A stretch of DNA of 64,000 bases. Origin: Amycolatopsis sp. A133 (GTDB taxonomy: Bacteria > Actinomycetota > Actinomycetes > Mycobacteriales > Pseudonocardiaceae). Shown one piece after another: positions 63,435 through 64,000 of this stretch; the first letter of the stretch is position 1; each line of letters opens with the position of its first letter. Made by a program: the position numbers and the translations under genes. The stretch is from the NCBI RefSeq assembly GCF_031082405.1, contig NZ_JAVHJU010000008.1:124001-188000 (forward strand), read 5' to 3'. The notes under the pieces are model-generated. The model ran no database searches and was not told the DNA's origin. It was given only the letters and a program-made list of their open reading frames with translations.

Positions 63435-64000
63435 ATGACCTTGGGGATCACGTTGTCCGGCGGTCCGACCGCCCTGCTGGAACTGGGCGGCCTCCGGCTG
63501 CTCACCGACCCGACCTTCGACCCGCCCGGTGACCACCCGGTCGGCGAGCGCGTGCTGGTCAAGACCGAGGAATCGGTGCTGACCGAAGAGGCGATCGGGG
63601 TGGTGGACGCCGTCCTGCTGTCCCACGACCAGCACCCCGACAACCTCGACGACCGCGGCCGCGCCTACCTCGCGACGGTGCCGCTGACGCTGATCACGCC
63701 CAGCGGAGCCGCGCGGCTCGGCGGGACGGCCCGCGGCCTGGAGCCGTGGGAGGAGACGCGGGTCGGGCCGCTGACCGTCACGGCGGTGCCGGCGTTGCAC
63801 GGGCCGGAAGGGGCTTCGCGCCTGACCGGTGACGTGACCGGCTTCGTGCTGACGGGCGACGACCTGCCGACGGTGTACGTCAGCGGCGACAACGCGTCGG
63901 TGGACCTGGTGCGGGAGATCGCGGCGCGGTTCCGCGTCGACATCGCGGTGCTGTTCGCCGGAGCGGCCCGGACGCCGTTGTTCGACGGCGCTCCCCTGAC
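63435..64000 (+). CDS. Metallo-beta-lactamase-fold hydrolase (UlaG-like), C-terminus beyond window
   Basis: The frame is open from ATG 63435 to the right edge (188 residues seen). The metal loop is LLSHDQHPDNLDD (H-x-x-H-x-D, about 59), with LLTDPTFDPPGDHP before it and YVSGDNASVDLVRE later, characteristic of the L-ascorbate-6-P lactonase-like branch. A leaderless start is possible since no Shine-Dalgarno sequence is seen. The substrate is unknown. Confidence 0.82.
   Translation, partial: MTLGITLSGGPTALLELGGLRLLTDPTFDPPGDHPVGERVLVKTEESVLTEEAIGVVDAVLLSHDQHPDNLDDRGRAYLATVPLTLITPSGAARLGGTARGLEPWEETRVGPLTVTAVPALHGPEGASRLTGDVTGFVLTGDDLPTVYVSGDNASVDLVREIAARFRVDIAVLFAGAARTPLFDGAPL

Overview
The window is high-GC (about 70%) actinobacterial chromosome. 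GTG starts, many ATGA/TGATG junctions, leaderless-type promoters, a WhiG-type sigma factor, Ku, an F420-type oxidoreductase and the conserved block rplS-lepB-rnhB-DUF2469-yraN-comM-dprA-xerC-whiG-rpsB-tsf-pyrH-frr-cdsA-rlmN all fit a filamentous actinomycete. Gene content and the large secreted Rhs protein suggest Pseudonocardiaceae (Amycolatopsis-like). That placement is an inference from gene style, not a database match.

Layout. 1-7.2 kb: small metabolic and regulatory genes (NmrA-like SDR, YCII protein, Asp-box protein with a ubiquitin-like MoaD protein, MFS exporter with divergent MerR, serine hydrolase, ImmA/IrrE-type protease with a membrane protein). 7.2-17.6 kb: an accessory island with a 2106-residue secreted Rhs/YD-repeat toxin, an overlapping candidate immunity gene, a broken GH25 lysozyme, an immunity remnant and an 85-bp piece of rlmN. 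The rlmN piece and the intact rlmN lie in direct orientation on either side of the toxin locus. 17.7-44.9 kb: core translation, secretion, envelope and DNA-processing genes, almost all on the minus strand (rlmN, cdsA, frr, pyrH, tsf, rpsB, whiG, xerC, dprA, comM, yraN, rnhB, lepB, rplS, trmD, rimM, KH protein, rpsP, ffh), broken by a transketolase-like/Lrp/PadR cluster near 19.5-23 kb. 45-53.9 kb: ABC exporter with MarR, Ku, TetR with SDR, a tandem array of five microgenes, a diguanylate cyclase and a DUF262/DUF1524 putative defence nuclease. 54-58 kb: nitrogen control operon amtB-PII-glnD with a candidate GlnR box. 58-64 kb: RlmA-type methyltransferase, FhuF-like protein, SigJ-type sigma factor, F420 oxidoreductase, VOC protein, MetY, CoA-binding protein and the start of a metallo-beta-lactamase-fold protein.

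The most unusual element is at 50439-50753: five short minus-strand reading frames, each with its own Shine-Dalgarno sequence and each encoding the same hexapeptide MRNRES. All differences between the coding units are synonymous or ATG/GTG start swaps, so selection appears to act on the peptide. I do not recognise this element. Other points for a second look are the rlmN-fragment/immunity chimera, the Rhs toxin-immunity pair, paired DnaA boxes in two intergenic regions, an altered GRG motif in RNase HII, and four convergent gene pairs that share one CTAG as both stop codons.
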